DNA of 64,000 nucleotides, taken from positions 50,725,676 to 50,789,675 of the forward strand of contig CM049316.1 in NCBI GenBank assembly GCA_026874595.1, in the 5' to 3' direction. Within the stretch, counting starts at the first letter, position 1, and each line of letters begins with the position of its first letter. Origin of the DNA: Sipunculus nudus (Eukaryota > Annelida > Sipuncula > Golfingiida > Sipunculidae). The position numbers and the translations under genes were made by a program. The notes beneath the pieces were generated by a model, which worked only from the letters and a program-made list of their open reading frames with translations, had not been told where the DNA came from and did not search any database. Positions 36,101 to 47,659 of the stretch are shown piece after piece.

Positions 36101-36727
36101 GCTAGAGGTCAGTTTGGATCTATTTATAGCTTTGGCAGACTGCCAACTGTATCAGATTATGCAACAGGTCAAGAGTTCACTCAGTGCAGCCAGGTACAGG
36201 TCAAATGTTTACTCAGTCTGGCCAAATGCAGGTCATGAGTTCACTCAGTGCAGTAGTCTGAGAAAGCAATTTGTCACAGTTCACTCGGGGCAACAGCCTT
36301 TCTCACCTAAGCCTGGTCAGCCCCATGCATCAGACTCAAGGTAAGTTTAATGTATTGGCCTAATATTTTGACCTGTATATGTGTCTTTGATGGCTTTCTC
36401 GCTCACAAGACAGGTGTTGCCACCTACCATGACTTTTGAACACGTTTTTCTCAGGAGGGGTTTGATATATCAGTCTGAAATTGGGCGTATGTATATATCT
36501 CTGATAGCTTCGTTGTATACAAGACTGGTGGTGCAAGCTACAATCTTTTAAGTGTTGTGTGCACCTATGCCAGAATTTCAGCAGTGATGTTTGTGTAATT
36601 GTTTCTTATTCAAAATGTTTAGTACTTGCATAGTTCATATACATGAAAATTAATGGTCAAGCATTGAAGCATTATACCTGGTGTATTCCCCAATGCACAG
36701 GTTCGCATTAGGCCTGTAGGCCTTGTT
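33121..36727 (+). mobile_element. R1 element, complete copy (about 3.6 kb), Helentron-like ends
   Basis: The 5' end TTAGCGAACCTGTGAGC and 3' CACAGGTTCGCATTAGG give an 11-bp subterminal inverted repeat (GCGAACCTGTG / CACAGGTTCGC, 36696-36706), followed by AGGCCTGTAGGCCT and TTGTT. A second, worn 5'-like end lies at 34518. Inside: monomers, GGTGGCGCCACC at 33588 and 34904, DR2 at 35927, 36166 and 36230, NFI at 36132-36146. No transposase or Rep/helicase frame, so any movement would need helper proteins. Confidence 0.55.
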
Positions 36728-37545
36728 TCATATATTGCTGATTTCTTTTTTTTTTTTTTGTAAAATGTCAGCTGAAAAGCATTTTGTATTGGGAAAATGT
36801 ATTTCAAAGTTATTTCAAGGAGGGACCACTTTCTACAGATGGCAGCACTTGGTTTACCATTGGAGATTGCCAGTGCCTTGATCTTGGCTATTAGCCAAGA
36901 TGATATCAGCTCTTTAAATAGTTTTGGCACAGTGCCTGGATTGGAAGAAGTGCAGCCAGGTATAGGTCAAGAGTTCACTCAGTGCAGTAGCTGCATTCTA
37001 TTTATAGCTTTGGCAGACTGCCCACTTCAACAGATTTGGCACCAATGTTCAGCCTGGATCTATAGCTTTGGCAGACTGCCAACTGTGTCAGATTATGCAA
37101 CAGGTCAAGAGTTCACTCAGTGCAACCAGGTACAGGTCAAAAGTTCACTTAGTCTAGCCAGGTGCAGGTCAAGAGTTCACTCAGTGCAGTAGCTTGAGGT
37201 AGTAATTTGTCACAGATCACTCGGGGGCAACTGCCTTACCTACCTTAGCCTGGTCAGCCCAGTGCATCAAACTCAAGGGAGGTTTGATATATTGGCCTGA
37301 TATTTTGACCTGTCCATGCATCTTTGATGGCTTTCTCGTTCACAAGACAGGTGTCACCACCTACATTGATTTTTCCATAGTGTATGCGCCTGCTTTTTTC
37401 TACAGAAGAATTTTATACATCAGCCTGAAATTGGGCATATTTATACATATCGGGTAGCTTTGTAGTGTAGAAGACCGATGGTGCCACCTACAATAATTTT
37501 TACACAGTGTATGTCCCAGCTTATTTCGCAGGAGGGCTACAATCA

Positions 37546-39435
37546 TTTTTAGCTCAGCTGACTGTAAGTCAACTGAGGTATAGGTATGGCGCTTTTTCCA
37601 TCGTCAGTCTGGCCGTCCGTTAGCAGGGCACAAATCGTATCCACTGACCCTAGAAGCCTGTAACTAAAAATCTAGTGAGGTCCATAAAAAATCTATCTCC
37701 TTGGAAACCTGAAATTAGGTCACTGTAACCTATATCCTCCAAGCGTTCCGGCTTGAAAGTACCCCCCCCCCCCCCGAATAATAAATAATTTGATACAAAA
37801 CCTCCAATATCTTGATAATTGATGCATGGATTGTCATGAATCTTGCCTTAAATATTGACTATGACTAGATTTGTCAGTTCATGAAAAGTGGTGGCGCCAC
37901 CTGTATATTTTCTTATTTTTAAGAATATTTATCTTCTTTTTAGCTCAGCTGACTATAAGTCATCTGAGCTATAGTCGGGGTCCTTTGTTCGTCGGCTGTC
38001 CGTCCATCCATTAAACTGGCACGTTTTGAAACCATTGGGCCCACAAAAATCGGCATACCTTTAGAGGTACCCAAAATCTCCTACCATACTGAAAATTGGG
38101 TCACTACTTCATTCCTTCGATTTATTAAGGAAAACCCTCCATTTCTCCATTAAAAACCCATTGTTACACTTCAAGACTGCCCAATATCAAAACCACTGAC
38201 CTGATATTGACCATTTTTGATATATCAGTTCCTCTATATATTTCCTATGTACATACCATAAATTAGTTCGATATTTTTTAAATTCCTGAAGTAATGGGCC
38301 CAAACATAATGCACTTTGTAATAATTCAGGAAATTTATTTACTCTCTAACTTGAGAATTGCTGAAGCTAGAGTCTTTCTTTCAGGTATATATAACCGTAT
38401 TTCGTCAAGATTCAATTGTATACCAAAAATTAGATCTGAATTTTTAAATTTTATAAGTTATTAGCATACCGGTAAATATTTAATCAGTACCTTAAATTTT
38501 TCTCAGATTTGACCAGGACACATTTTTTTTCCTGTAACTGCTGTGGATTTAATTTTCACAGCATGTTACCATTAGCATTTTATTTCTTAACATCTGAAAT
38601 TTGCAACAGTTGATCAAAAACTGTTGATTTTATTCCTTTTTTTTAAGCACCATGTAAAGTATTGTTTAGATCAAGCAAGTGTTATGGAGTTTGCTAAAGC
38701 TCAGCTCCCAAGCTTCCCAGGCTAGCTCTCAGCTACCAAAATTTGGCATACAGTCAGATGTCCCCCAAACCCCCCTACCATACCAAAAGTTTGGTCACTA
38801 GAATTTCATTCCTTTGAGATGTTAAGAAAAAACTTTAATTTTCAATTAAAAACCCATTGTTATACTTCGAGACTGCCTAATATCAAAACTACTGATCTGA
38901 CTTTGATAAAATAAAATATACATGTTATTCTATTTATACTCTATGCACCTGCCAGAAATGATGTGAGTATTGCAAAACTGTTTTAAGTTATGGGCCCGAA
39001 CATAATGCACTTTGTAAACAAGAAATATATTTACCCCCTTAACATGAAAATTGCTGAAGCTAGAGATTTTTTTTGTCAGGGATATAACATTATTTAATTC
39101 AGATTCAATTGTATACCCAAAATTAGTTCTGAATTTTTCAAATTTTATAAGTTATTAGCATAAATATAAAATCAGTACCTTAAATTTTGCCTAATTTTGA
39201 TCATGGCTTGTTTGTTTCCTGTAAGCACTGTTGATGTAATTTTCATATCATGCAGAAATAAGGGCTTCAGCTTGTTATTTTTGAAAGTTGAAAGAAATTG
39301 GCCAAAAACTGTAGCTTTTATTAAATTTTTTATGAGACAATGTCAGACCCAGGCTCTACCCAGCCCCTCTTCAGTCACCTGTATGTCCTCAAGTTGACCT
39401 TTCAGGCCAATTATGCACGCTTGACGCGGGGCATA
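37546..39435 (+). repeat. R2 pair, unit B copies
   Basis: Short R2 (37546-37935, with GGTGGCGCCACC at 37890-37901) and longer R2 (37936-39435), as described for 30375-32260. The poly-C run is longer here than in unit A. Confidence 0.55.
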
Positions 39436-40382
39436 TACTTGCAGCTGGGCAGCTTATTTGCTGGCCACAGCTGATCCAGGTGTCCAACGCAGCTCATCTA
39501 TTAGTTGTTTAGACCAACAGCATAACAATAAACAATGAATAAATAATTTTTTATAGGTCTATAATAACAACTTTAAAAATAATCAATAGAAAAGGAATTT
39601 GACAGTTGATGAGTGACACTTACAGGGAATTACCTTGCAGTTGTTGATGTTATGGATTTTGTATGGATGTATGAAAATGTATTCCAAGTAACACCATTGA
39701 GTCATCTATGGTATTTTTCTTTTCAATTTTAATAATGAAAAAAAAATAATTTAATTATATTGTACTATACTTTTAAGTATTATATGAAGGAAACCAATGA
39801 TTGACAAAGATGCAGTTGATAATATAAATCTAAATTCCCAGGTCTTTTACAAGTGTTTCAGCTTGTTAATTTGTATTTATTTCAAATTTTTAAAAAAGTT
39901 AAAATATGTCAAAATTTTTAAATTTTACTCGGACAAGTACTTATTAAAGTTGTCAATGTGTTTCACTAATGACATTCAGACACATGGCTGTAACAGCTGT
40001 CACAAGACTATGTGAATAATCGAAATTTATATTATTGGTTCCTATATTTCAGTTAATAAAATTACAATTGCCCATTTCTAGTTTTCTCCTTGTACAATTT
40101 ATAGGGTATTCTTATGCTTGGGTTATTTTTTACACATATAATGGTTTCAAAGGTGAGAAACTTCAATTTTTTTCTGATACATTTTTTTTTAATAAAAAAA
40201 TTTAAATATGATAAAAAATCAAATCTTAGACAAGTTCTCATTATGATTTCTGTAATGTTAATAATTGTCATAAGACTCTTGCTATGTCTAGTGTAGATTG
40301 ATGTGAAGGTAGTCCAAAGTGAAAATTATAGTTTTATTTTTGAATATAAATAAAATTCATAAAACGAGGTACTTATGATCAT
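39436..40382. other. AT-rich non-coding flank, unit B
   Basis: It matches 32261-33120 and carries the 88-bp segment that unit A lacks. Since both flanks are otherwise near-identical, a deletion in unit A is slightly simpler than an insertion here: no target duplication is visible. Confidence 0.5.
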
Positions 40383-42261
40383 TATTAGCGAACCTGTGAG
40401 CTTATGGGATGGTTTGGCGTCGTCCGGCGTCCGTCGGCCGTCGTCCGTCGTCTGTACGTTAACCCATACTCTCTTGAAAACGGCAAGAAGTAGCATCACG
40501 AAATTTTATGCAAAAAATTACTCATCTAAAAAACTATATCGGATTTTGCTTATTTTTTGGCTAACTGCATTTTCTTAGATTTTATAGGGAAAGCTAAAAA
40601 AGCTTTAAAAATCTTCTTCTCCGAAAATGTTCAGCCAAATTGTCCAATATTTCACAGAAATGATTCTCGGAATAATCTTTCTCAAGTTTGTTCGAATGGT
40701 TTAAGTTCGGTGATTTTTGGCCGAGTTACAGGAAGTTGAACTTAGTCATTTGTCCATAAAAGCATACTAAAATTACAATCTCAGAAACAGCTGGAGCTAT
40801 CATCACCAAATTTTATGCCAATGTTGTTCACATGAGACATATCTGAAATTGAGGTATTGGTGGCGCCACCTGCATCGACCTTTTTTGTACGGGGGTCATC
40901 AGTGCCCGTATCATAATGACGGCTACAAAAAAAACTTCTTCTCTGAAACCATATGGCCAAATAGTTTAATATCGCACAGAAATGATCCTAGGGTAGTGCT
41001 TTCTGAAATTTGTTCAAATGGTCTAAGTTCAGTGACTTTTGGCTGAGTTATGGGAAGCTGAATTTAGTCATATGCTGTAACAGCCCATTTTAGCTCAGTG
41101 GCTACAAAGATCTTCTCCTCAAAAACCTCTGGGCCAAATTCTTGAATCTCACACATTAATTATTCTTAGATGTTGATAATTCAAGTTTGTTTAAATGGTT
41201 TTGGTTCAGTGATTTTTGGCTGAGTTATGGGAAGCTTAACTTAGCCATTTTGCTGTATTTTCCCATATGAGTTATAAACCTGTAAAATTTTTTTTGACTG
41301 ACCCTACTGAGGCCAATTTGTTTCATATTTTACAAGAATAATCCCCTGAATAATTCTTATAATAATTGTCTTTTATGGTTCCAAAGAATGAATTTTGGCT
41401 GAAATATAAAGGTTCAATTGAGTCATGTTACCATATATGTGAGCTGTGTGAAGCAGATACACATATACATCTAGATACATCTAGACTGGCACCAGTTTAT
41501 CAGCATTTATTACATCATGCCTCTAGACATTTAGATTTCAGGTTATCTATGGTCAATATTGACAAGAATGTTTTTTAAAAGCTGTAGATTTATGATTTTT
41601 AGATATTCCTCATGCCAGGCAATGTTTACAATCACAGCTATACAGCTCTCTGTGGGTATATAAAGACGGCTGTACATGGATTATAAATAATTGGTATCCA
41701 TAGTCAAATTAATTCAAGATTTTGCCATCAGTGAGATGTATCTGTATTACAATTTTGCATTCAATATGCATCTGCATTAATTTTTTGTGAACCTGTGAAC
41801 TAATGCGATGGTGTGGCGGCGTTTGTCTTCTGTACGTTTACCCATACAATTTTGAAAATGATTGGAGCTAGCATCATGAAATTTAATGCAAAAAATTAGC
41901 CATCTGAAAATTTTCTTAAATTTTATAGAAAAAAGCTAAAAAAAAAAAAACTTTAAAAATCATCTCCTCCGAAACACTCAAGCCAAATTGTTCAATATTT
42001 CACAGAAATAATCTTTTATACCATCTCCCTCAATTTTGTTCAGGAAGATGAACTTAGTCATCTGTCCAAAAAACCATACTAAAATGACAGTCTCAGAAAC
42101 AGCCAGTGCTATCATCACCAAATATTTTGCCAGTGTTGGTCACATGAGTCATATATAAAATTCAGGTATTGGTGGCACCATCTGAATTGACCTATTTTTG
42201 TACGGGGGTCATTGGTCATCTGTACATTAATCCATAATTTCTCAGGAATAGCAGGAGCTAC

Positions 42262-42952
42262 TGTAACACCTGGGGGTTGGGGTTACGTGGGTGTAGGTTC
42301 AGGGTTCACTGAGTGCGAACGCCCGAGTGCGATGTCGCAATACATGCAAACATTCTCGCAGATGCATACATAAACTTCAGATTCCAAATTGGTAGTAAAC
42401 TCTATATATATTATTAAAATAAAATTACATAGTTTGAATGATGACGAGATGGACATGCGTGATGACAGATGCAGTCTCCAACAACAGAGTAATTGGCAAG
42501 GTCGAGGGATGATGCAATTCGCTGGCGCAGTCTACTACATGGTTGCTTAAATCTACCCAGGTAATAATTCCGTAATACAAGTCCGAATATCCAAGAATAC
42601 AAGTAGTTGTGAAATCCAACAGAGATAAACTTCCCCAAAACGTACTCCAAAAATAATTAACAAAGTGTTATCTTAATACTGAAGCGGTGCGAGCTGAAGC
42701 AAGTACGAACTGTGCCCCCCCCCCCCAAAGCTAGGCGGGCCCTTTATATAGCCTCTGACCCCCTGCTGTCTTGCACGTCTTCCGCCCCAGCGGTAGCCGC
42801 CCAGCCCGGTTTCCCTGCTGCGGATAACGGCCGGTCATCACTGACCTAGTGACTGCCCTCCGCATAATGTTTACTCGCAGCGTACCCCGGCATCGCGCAC
42901 CTGCGAGCACCAAGCGCTGGCTGCTCTCGCATACAGCCTGGTATTCGTTACA
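42262..42952 (-). mobile_element. solo-LTR-like insertion, 691 bp, TSD CTAC
   Basis: It begins TGTAAC and ends GTTACA, and is flanked by CTAC on both sides (42258-42261 and 42953-42956). The empty site is preserved in unit A near 34992 as GAGCTACCATTCCC, so the insertion postdates the 7.2-kb duplication. TG...CA ends with a 4-bp target duplication and a single copy fit a solo LTR of a retrotransposon. It is GC-richer on its right side than the host sequence and has a TATA box on the minus strand, hence the orientation. No coding sequence is present. A short DNA element with TGTAAC inverted ends is the alternative. Confidence 0.6.
42741..42753 (-). promoter_or_regulatory. TATA box of the LTR-like insertion
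   Basis: On the minus strand GGCTATATAAAGG lies about 200 bp inside the minus-strand 5' end, followed about 15-25 bp later by a run of 12 G (42715-42726 as C on the plus strand). This placement suits a U3 promoter. No canonical AATAAA was found downstream on the same strand. Confidence 0.4.
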
Positions 42953-44821
42953 CTACCATTCCCAGATTTTATGCAATAATCTGTCACATATCATATTTTG
43001 TGGGATTCAGCTTATTTTTTTGCTATCTGCATTTACTTAGATTTTATAAGGAAAAAGCTAACAATATTTTAAAAGTCGTCTTCTTGTAGACGGTCCAGCC
43101 AAATTGTTAAATATTTTACATAAATGATCCCAGAGGCAAGCCCTCTCAAGTTTGTTCAAATGGTTTGCATTTGATGAATTTTAGTGGAGTTACACAAATT
43201 TGAACAGTCATTCGGCCAAGTAAGCATACTGACATAGTACTCTCAGAAATGACAAAAGCTAGCATTACCAGGTTTTGTGCAATTGTTGGTCACATGACTC
43301 ATATTTGAAGTTGTAGATTAAGTGGTGCCACCTACATTGACCTGTTTTTTATGGGCAAAAAAAACTCATAATTTTAGCCTCTTTCAGCTTAATGATGAAA
43401 CTGTCAAGTTGAATTGTTCAGTTTTTCAAAAGAATTATCCTAGGACATGGTTCTTTCAATCATATAAGAATATACTGAGTTTGTTGATTTTTGGTTGAGT
43501 TGTGAAAAGCTTAAGTTGGTCTTATAGCCATTATTATGTCTTTTTTAAACTGAGGACTGCAATAGTGTTCTTCTACAAAATTATTATTTCAGTTATATCT
43601 TCTGTAACATTGCACCAAAATTATTCTTAGGTGGCCTTTGTTCAAGTTTACTAGAATGATTTTTGGCAGAACTATTGGACCTTTAACAATGAAAGTACTG
43701 CATCTTTTATTATTCTAGATATTTTGATAAAAAGTTTATGAATATGTCGGCTTGAAAAAAGAAATTTAAACCAAAGTCTTTCAGTATGTGTAAACAGATA
43801 TACCAACAGGCCAAGATTGAATCTGTATCTTTAAATAGGATGAGAAACTGCCAACTGTTTCAGATTTGGGAACAGATCAAGAGTTCATTCAGTGCAGCCA
43901 GATATAGGTCAAGAGTTCAATCAGTGCAGCCAAGCACAAGGCATGTGATTACCTCATGGGTGACATGTGAAACCTCATGGGCACCATGTGATCACTTCAT
44001 GGGTGTCAAACCCCTCAGGGCAGGGCCCCTGCATGAGCTTATGCAATGGTGTGGCTACTATTTCAGATTTGGCAACAGGCTAGAGGTCAGTCTGGATCTA
44101 TTTATAGCATTGGCAGACTGCCAACTGTATCAGATTAGGCAACAGGTCAAGAGTTCACTCATAGCAGCCAGGTATGGGTCAGGAGTTTACTCAGTGCAGT
44201 AGCTGCATTCTATTTATAGCTTTGGCAGACTGCCAACTGTGTCAGATTATGCAACAGGTCAAGAGTTCAGTCAGTGCAGCCAGGCAGGTACAGGTCAAAA
44301 GTTCACTCAGTCTAGCCAGGTGCAGGTCATGAGTTCACTCAGTGCAGTAGTCTGAGCAAGCAATTTGTCACAGTTCACTCTGGGCAACAGCCTTTCTCAC
44401 CTAAGCCTGGTCAGCCCCATGCATCAGACTCAAGGTAAGTTTGATGTATTGGCCTAATATTTTGACCTGTCTATGTGTCTTTGATGGCTTTCTTGCTCAC
44501 AAGACAGGTGTCGCCACCTACCATGGCTTTTGCACACGTTTTTCTCAGGAGGGGTTTGATATATCAGTCTAAAATTGGGCTTATGTATATATCTCTGATA
44601 GCTTCATTGTATACAAGACTGGTGGTGCCAGCTATAATCTTTTTGGTGTTGTGCGCACCTATGCCAGAATTTCAGCAGTGATGTTCGTGTAATTGTTTCT
44701 TATTCAAAATTTTTAGTACTTGCATAGTTCATATACATGAAAAGTAATGGTCCAGCATTGAAGCATTATACCTGGTGTATTTCCCAATGCACAGGTTCGC
44801 ATTAGGCCTGTAGGCCTTGTT

Positions 44822-45453
44822 TAAATTTGTGATATTTGTTTATTTTGGATTCTCAAGAACTTTGTTTGGCTGAAACTGAACATATACCAGACATGTATTT
44901 AAATGCAAATATGAATATGTACTCCAAAATTTTATGTATAAGTTGGAATACAGGTAAAAATGAAAGTATTTGAATACAAATGGATTCATGAATATATTCT
45001 ATAATATTATTTTAATGATCATTTATTTCGATAATATTTATATATTTATTTTAATATTTATTATAATATTTATATATTATATATATATTTTTTAATATTA
45101 TTAAAAAATATTTGATGAAAAAGACATGATACTGTTATTATTTTTAATTTTAATTGTATTTGACACAATATTTGTTATTAATTTTAAATAAAGAGTTTAA
45201 CTTTTCAAATAATTCTGCTGCAATGTAGGTAAAGTTTTATGGCCAAGTCTAAACCTATGTGATAATACCACACCATTTCCAACTGTAAATAATATTAATG
45301 ACATCAGTCCTCTTCCCTGTCTCCAAGGATATTATCAAAATCTTACATAACTTGAGTTAAACACCATCAACTCATAATAGAGCTTATATTACCTCACAAA
45401 AACCAGCTTTTGCCTACCTCCTCATCCAAATCATATTTTGTGATCATATATAA
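44822..45453. other. AT-rich spacer, probably R2 interior
   Basis: Very AT-rich with TTATATATTTATT-type runs near 45040-45110; no frame of note. It leads into an R2 3' end, so it may be R2 interior unlike the other copies. It is not matched elsewhere in the window. Confidence 0.4.
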
Positions 45454-45486
45454 CAGCTGAGCGCTTTGACCCATGGGTCCCTTGTT
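45454..45486 (+). repeat. R2-type 3' terminus
   Basis: CAGCTGAGCG, the inverse of the R2 5' AGCTCAGCTG apart from its last base, is followed by the 12-bp palindrome GACCCATGGGTC (45468-45479) and CCTTGTT. The layout parallels the R1 3' end. Confidence 0.55.
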
Positions 45487-45596
45487 TTTACTTTAAAATG
45501 ACAAACATCATGTCAGTTTCTCAGCTGTGATTCCATCTAGTGTCCTAAAACCTGGTTTGTTAATTGATCACAAGTGGATGCCCTATATTAAGCACC

Positions 45597-45633
<37 letters not shown>

Positions 45634-45783
45634 CATCCAAAACAATTTATTTCCAGATGATAACTCCAGGTTGAATTGACATATCAATTTCAAACATGAC
45701 TTACTCATGGCCCACCATTAATTAAAGAAGAACCTGTATGATTTTTGGGTCATGTGGTAAAAGGTCAAGGTCACAAGACTCAC
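45487..45783 (+). repeat. R3 fragment with (CTGT)n
   Basis: TTGATCACAAGTGGATGCCC, about eight CTGT units (45597-45632), then AAAGGTCAAGGTCAC before an R1 5' end, the same order as 4131-4782 but shorter. Confidence 0.55.
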
Positions 45784-47659
45784 TTTTTAGCGAACCTGTG
45801 AGCTTATGCTATGGTGCGGCGTCGTCTGTACTGTGTCGTGCGTCGTGCGTCGTACGTCGTGCGTTGTCCGTACGTTAACCATAGCTATCTCAAACACGGC
45901 AGGAGCTATATATAGCATCACCAAATTTTTGGCAAATAATCAGTCCAATATTTCACAGAAATGATCCCTGGAACAATCTTTCCCAAGTTTGTTCGAATGG
46001 TTCCAGTTCGGAAGTTACAGGAGGTTATTCTTTGTTAACTGGGCAAAAAAGCATATTAAAATTTAAATCTCAGAAACGGCTGGAGCTATCATCACCAAAT
46101 TTTATGCCAATGTTGGTCACTTAGGTCATATCTGAAATTGAGGTATTGGTGGCGCCACCTGCATCGGCCTTTTTTGTACGGGGTCATCAGTACCTGTATC
46201 ACACTGAGGGCTACAAAAAACTTCTTCTCTGAAACCATATGGCCAAAATGTTTAATATTGCACAGAAATGATCCTAGGGTAGTGCTTTCTGAAGTTTGTT
46301 CAAATGGTTTCTTTTCAGTGACTTTTGGCTAAGTTATGGGAAGCTGAATTAGTCATATGCCATAACATCCCATTTAAGGTCAATGGCTACAAAGATCCCT
46401 TACTCAAAACCCACCGGGCCAAATTCTTAAATCTCACACATTAATTATCTTCAGATGTTGATAATTCAAGTGTGTTCAAATGGTTTCGGTTCAGTGCTTT
46501 TTGGCTGAGTTGAGGGAAGCTGAACTTAGCCAGTTTGCTGTCTCTTCCTATATGAGTGATAAACCTGCAAAACTGTTTTCGACTGATGCCACTGAAGCCA
46601 ATTTGTTTAATATTTTACAAGAATAATCCCCACAATAATTCTCATAATATTTGTCTTTAACGGTTCCACATGAATGATTTTTGGCTGAAATATGGAAATT
46701 GAATTCAGTCCTTTTACCATATATGTTAGCTGTGTGAAGCAGTTACATCTAGCCTGAAACCAATTTATCAGTAACTATAACATCATGCCATTAGATTTCA
46801 GGATAAATCGCTTGGCAGACTGCCAACTGTTTCAGATTTTGCAACAGGCCAAGGTCAGCCTGGATCCATTCATAGCTTTGGCAGATTGGCAACTGTATCA
46901 GGTTAGGCAACAGGTCAAAAGTTCACTCAGTGCAGCCAGGTATAGGTCAAGAGTTTACTCAGTGCAGTAGCTGTATTCTATTTATAGCTTTGGCAGACTG
47001 CCCTCTGCATCAAATTTGGCACCAAAGTTGAGCCTGGATCTATTTATAGCTTTGACAGACTGTCAACTGTGTCAGATTATGCAACAGGTCAAGAGTTCAC
47101 TCAGTGCAGCCAGGTACAGGTCAAAAGTTCACACAGTCTAGCCAGGTGCGGGTCAAGAGTTCACTCAGTGCAGTAGCTTGAGCCAGCAATTTGTCACGGT
47201 TCACTCAGGGGAACTGCCTTTCTTACCTGGTCAGCCCAGTGCATCAAACTCCAGAAGTTTGATGTATTGGCCTGATATTTGGACCTGTCTGTGATGGCTT
47301 TCTCATTCACAAGACAGGTGTCTCCACCTACAATGACTTTTGCACAGTGTGCCTGCTTATTTCTCAAGAGGAATTTGGTATATCATCCTAAAATTGGGCA
47401 AATTTATACATATTGTAAAGCTTTGTTGTATACAAGACTGATGGCGCCACCTACAATAAGTTTTGCACAGTGTATGCCCCTGCTTATTTGTCAGGAGGGA
47501 TATCAGCCTGAAATTGGGCATATGCATGTATACATCTCTGATGCTTTTGTCGTATACAAGACATATAGGCCTACTTGAAAAGTAATTGCCCAGCAATGAA
47601 GCAATTTACCTGGTGTTTAAACCAATGCTCAGGTTTGCATTAGGCCTGTAGGCCTTGTT
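45784..47659 (+). repeat. R1 element spanning the 40.9-kb duplication junction
   Basis: The 5' end is TTTTTAGCGAACCTGTGAGC and the 3' end AGGCCTGTAGGCCTTGTT. Left of about 46331 it is an R1 sequence distinct from 4783-5424; right of it, it is nearly identical to 5425-6754. It therefore looks like a hybrid of two R1 copies, as expected from unequal crossing-over. GGTGGCGCCACC at 46148-46159. Confidence 0.65.

Larger units (their letters stand above)
29563..36727 (+). repeat. tandem duplication of about 7.2 kb, unit A
   Basis: It comprises a flank (29563-33120) and a complete R1 (33121-36727), repeated in the same order at 36728-44821. Offsets are 7,170-7,175 in the flank, rising to 7,263-7,271 after an 88-bp indel (near 32650 here, extra sequence at about 39820-39910 in unit B). 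Differences are few by eye. Confidence 0.85.
36728..44821 (+). repeat. tandem duplication of about 7.2 kb, unit B (plus insertion)
   Basis: A collinear copy of unit A, longer because of a 691-bp insertion at 42262-42952 and the 88-bp segment near 39820-39910. DR2 motifs at 36964, 37102, 37134 and 37166 (the last three 32 bp apart); NFI at 37068-37082. It ends exactly at the R1 3' end; beyond 44821 the sequence no longer matches unit A's continuation. Confidence 0.85.
40383..44821 (+). mobile_element. R1 element, complete copy interrupted by an LTR-like insertion
   Basis: The 5' end is at 40383 and the 3' end has CACAGGTTCGC (44790-44800), the AGGCCT pair and TTGTT; without the insertion it is about 3.74 kb. 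GGTGGCGCCACC at 40859. DR2 at 43906, 44144, 44256, 44292 and 44324; NFI at 44110-44124 and 44222-44236. It keeps a sub-block of about 105 bp that the unit A R1 lacks. Confidence 0.55.

Noticed and set aside
42731..43040. 60-63 codon frames in and near the LTR-like insertion
   Set aside because: They lie in the GC-rich part of a short LTR and its junction with R1, with no protein motif.
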